NCBI GenBank assembly: GCA_947650285.1
Contig: CANTFL010000568.1
Coordinates: 1 to 64,000 of the forward strand
Reading direction: 5' to 3'
Length of the DNA: 64,000 nt
DNA from: Hyaloperonospora brassicae
Lineage: Eukaryota; Oomycota; Peronosporomycetes; Peronosporales; Peronosporaceae
The translations under genes and the position numbers were made by a program. Below, in pieces: positions 61,100 to 64,000 of the stretch. Every line of letters begins with the position of its first letter. The first letter of the stretch is position 1. The notes under the pieces were generated by a model. The model did not search any database. It was not told where the DNA came from and saw only the letters and a program-made list of their open reading frames with translations.

Positions 61100-64000
61100 A
61101 ATGTCACCAATTACATTATCTCTGTGATGACAAGCAGGCAGAGATGAGTGAGAAAGTAACTGCGTAAATATTGACCAGACACATGGAAGAAAGAGACTGA
61201 ATTACGCAGATGGATTACCTAAAGGGACGACTCATCGAATCGAGCTACACGCGCGACGAAATAACCAAACAAATTAGATTTCGGTGACGGCCACCACAGG
61301 CTTGTCAGATCGCGAAGTAGAACGATGAGCGACCGAGGAGGCGAAAATCTGCGTGACTCAACGATTCTATGAAGAGTTGCAGCTGATATCACAGTAGGAT
61401 GAATAGATTCGTTTGGGTCGATGTCCTCGAGAATATGCGACACTTCATCGCCCTTGGTAACACCCGCCGGCACAAATACGGAGAGCTCAGGATAGTGTGG
61501 CCTCAAGCAACCGTTTAAAAGGTTCTCTGCCGGCCGAGTCAACCACCATATCCCTCATGGCTCAGATTCATCCAGCGAACCGAGCTCGGAAAGTCAGTTA
61601 GGTCTCGAAAGCACCCATGCGTGACTCACGAGCGGGCAGTGGGGCACGGATATCTCGAAGTAAAGCGCGGTATCGAGAGCTGTACCGGGCTGTCAGGCAT
61701 CTGCGCGGAGACTGCCTCGTTCAGGATCCGGTTAAAGGACTTAATGGCCAGCCGGAGGAGGTCTCTTCAGCGCTTGCGAGTGGCAAGGTATTCCGACCAA
61801 AGCGCGAAAAGCATGCCCACGTCAGCAGTCGACCGATTTGAGTCAAATATGGGTGCATCCTCATAAAGACGCTCGACTCGACGATTCAATGACTTTAATC
61901 CCACAAGGCTACCTATAGCTTCGACCGAGAATCAACATCCTCATCGCAGTCGACTTCAAGACCAAACCTGCGATATTGACATTAGACGTTACAGACAGCA
62001 TCCATTATAATGCTCATCCAAAGATACCGCATGGAAGATGTCAGTCTAGCCCGAGCATAAAGAAGACGAGACGCGGCCACTAACATAGGCGAGTACGAAA
62101 ATAGACCGAGAAGTACTTGGCAAGGGTGCGATGTGCTGAACACATCCATCATCGATGGAAGAGTAGTAATCGAAATGGGAGTAGCCGTGTCAACAGGCCG
62201 GCCATGGAGGTCGTCCTCCGGAGAGGCGACCAAGCGGCAATTATTCGGGCCCAACATTAGACCGAATTTGGATATTTGAACGTGACGTCCAAAATTTACC
62301 GCATCGCTGTCTTATGACGAAAGTCGCAGCTCACTGCTTGTGCCACGCGGGTAAAAAGCACCGCAAGGGACACACACAGCTAGGGAGGCAGTGCCGACAC
62401 CACAGACGCGGGGGCGGAAGAGGCGACAGAGGTCTTAGGCGCTTCACTAAACCCGGAAGAAGACGTGCTCGATCGACAAGACGACACCGTTCGAGGCGCA
62501 GCCTGAACCCCGCGGAACTAGATACAAGTGTAAGTGTCTTGCGGACGTTTGGCGGGTGGAGACGAGGGCGAACGACTCGACTTGCGCTTCTTCGCCGGCT
62601 GTACAGGAGCCGCGTTAGTGTCAACCAATCTCGGCGACGATGAGGTAAAGGGGACAGAAGATGACGCTAAAAGGAGCAAATGAACCGAGACAACCAGGGT
62701 CTGAGACACAGGAACCGACGTCAGCAAGGCAGATGTGGTCACGGAAGCCGATCCAGATGCTTAAAGATCAACTCGTCGAGATTCAGTTGACACGGGTGGG
62801 TGACGAACAAGACCTCGACTTCGAAAAGCGCGTGATCGCACGACGACCAAACAACTTGGCGAAACCCTTTGATCATACCTGCAAAAGAAATTCCAGTAGT
62901 CGGCGATCCCGATGTGAGAATTGGTGAGACATGAGTCGAGGTTAAGGACGCAGACGCAGTCACTGACGTCGAAATCGACAACGGGATAATAATTTGTCGA
63001 GATCCAGTTGACACAGTTGGAGGACGAACACGACCTCGACTGTGAGGAACACGCGACCGCACGACCGCCGGAATATCTGGAGATACAGCTGGGAGAGACA
63101 TGCGCGGTTCCAAGTACTTCGCTAATCCTTAGCGTACGTCAAAATCGTCGAACGTGGGAAGGTGACAGGCGAAGGCAAGGACGAAACGCTATCGCCGCTT
63201 GCAGCCTGAGCCGAAGGATCAACCGACGATAGTGAAGCAGGGAGAGCGAAGTTTCAGGCGTCGTCAACAACGGTTGGTAAGACGAATAGACAGGAATCTA
63301 CGAGCAAGACGACGATACTGGTTTAACTGGAGCCGACTGTGCAGTCGATGTGCCCTCAGTTGGCATCTCGCACGCGAAGGAGACGTAAGAGGAGAATACT
63401 GCAGCTAAGATAAGCGCGAGCCGGTCGACAGCGACGAGGATGAGAGTGCCAGCGGGCGTGCGTTAGGAATAGAGTCTGTTAACGCAAAACGGGATTCGAT
63501 GCGGTAAATCCCACTTGACGACGCCCCGATAGATGTTTTACGAAGAGATTACACCCGGGAACCCGTCGTCGAGCATAGTGGGATGAAGTCAAGAAATTGC
63601 TGAGCGAGAAGGCGACACAAGCAAGAATTCAAACCAAGACCACGCGGATTCAAAATTGGAGCATCGATGCCGATGATAGCCGCAGTGGTAAGACTGGATT
63701 CAAGGAGTCACGGAGCACGACGATGCCAAATCATGTTTGGTGGGCCGACGATCACGCGTAGCTGGTCGTTGATGAGTCTCTGAGTCCCCGGGCAGCACGT
63801 AAGGCATGGTTATCGCCATTACACTTGGCCATGGTGGATTCTTGCAACTGGCGGTTATGCGCCGTCGGGATTCGGCGGATAGCTGCTTGCTGGGCTCAAG
63901 ATCGGCTAATGGACCAGTAAGGCGAGCGAATTCGCGACCCCGCACCAAGATTGTCGATTGCAAGCTGGAGATAATCCGTTCCACTGATTCTAGTTGGTCC
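61100..64000. other. GC-rich region, no recognisable gene
   Basis: GC content rises and open frames of 75-125 codons occur on both strands. A minus-strand part (62518-62742) is rich in S, P, K and R (KKRKSSRSPSSPPAKR), as in some gag or disordered proteins, and related low-complexity sequence continues at 62739-63113. This may be the non-coding or gag-like part of the element whose tail ends at 61060, but no diagnostic motif is present. Confidence 0.3.

Overview
The window looks like repeat-rich genomic DNA from a plant-pathogenic oomycete (Peronosporales: Phytophthora or downy-mildew type). The evidence is a broken RxLR-type secreted effector gene at 46614-47777, oomycete-style Ty3/gypsy elements with chromodomains, relics of pogo-like and MULE transposases, a decayed mitochondrial-type Lon protease copy, and long AT-rich stretches without genes. 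Nearly every recognisable protein-coding segment is broken, so this reads as a repeat graveyard with a few young insertions.

Layout. 1-8230: the 5' part of a fairly young minus-strand Ty3/gypsy element (A): LTR, primer-binding site, gag with three zinc knuckles, and a long pol with protease, RT, two RNase H domains and integrase. gag and pol are joined by what looks like a -1 ribosomal frameshift signal. 8557-9760: remains of an unrecognised minus-strand gene. 10141-18685: an old copy (B) of the same family in the same orientation. 18690-26800: AT-rich DNA with only an integrase scrap and a TA microsatellite. 26850-28325: pogo-like transposase relic (minus). 29285-31060: MULE transposase relic (plus). 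31998-41745: a Lon protease pseudogene split by a complete plus-strand chromodomain-bearing Ty3/gypsy element (C, 32161-40451) with two LTRs and an imperfect 5-bp target duplication.

43700-46115: a GC-rich satellite of about 19 copies of a 119-121 bp unit. 46614-47777: the effector pseudogene with an oomycete-like initiator upstream. 50339-50779: a solo LTR with a perfect 5-bp target duplication. 51925-52640: a decayed relative of element C. 54162-57272: unrecognised remnants and simple repeats. 60275-61060: integrase C-terminus plus chromodomain of another gypsy element. 61100-64000: GC-rich DNA without a recognisable gene.

The most unusual signal is structural. Element C, in its LTRs, coding region and 3' non-coding part, is studded with perfect inverted repeats (arms of 6-12 bp, mostly short loops), far more than chance predicts. 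The solo LTR has the same hairpin-string build with a different sequence, and each satellite unit carries three perfect hairpins. Element A is instead very dense in GATC. All calls come from reading the sequence by eye; no alignment or database search was run.
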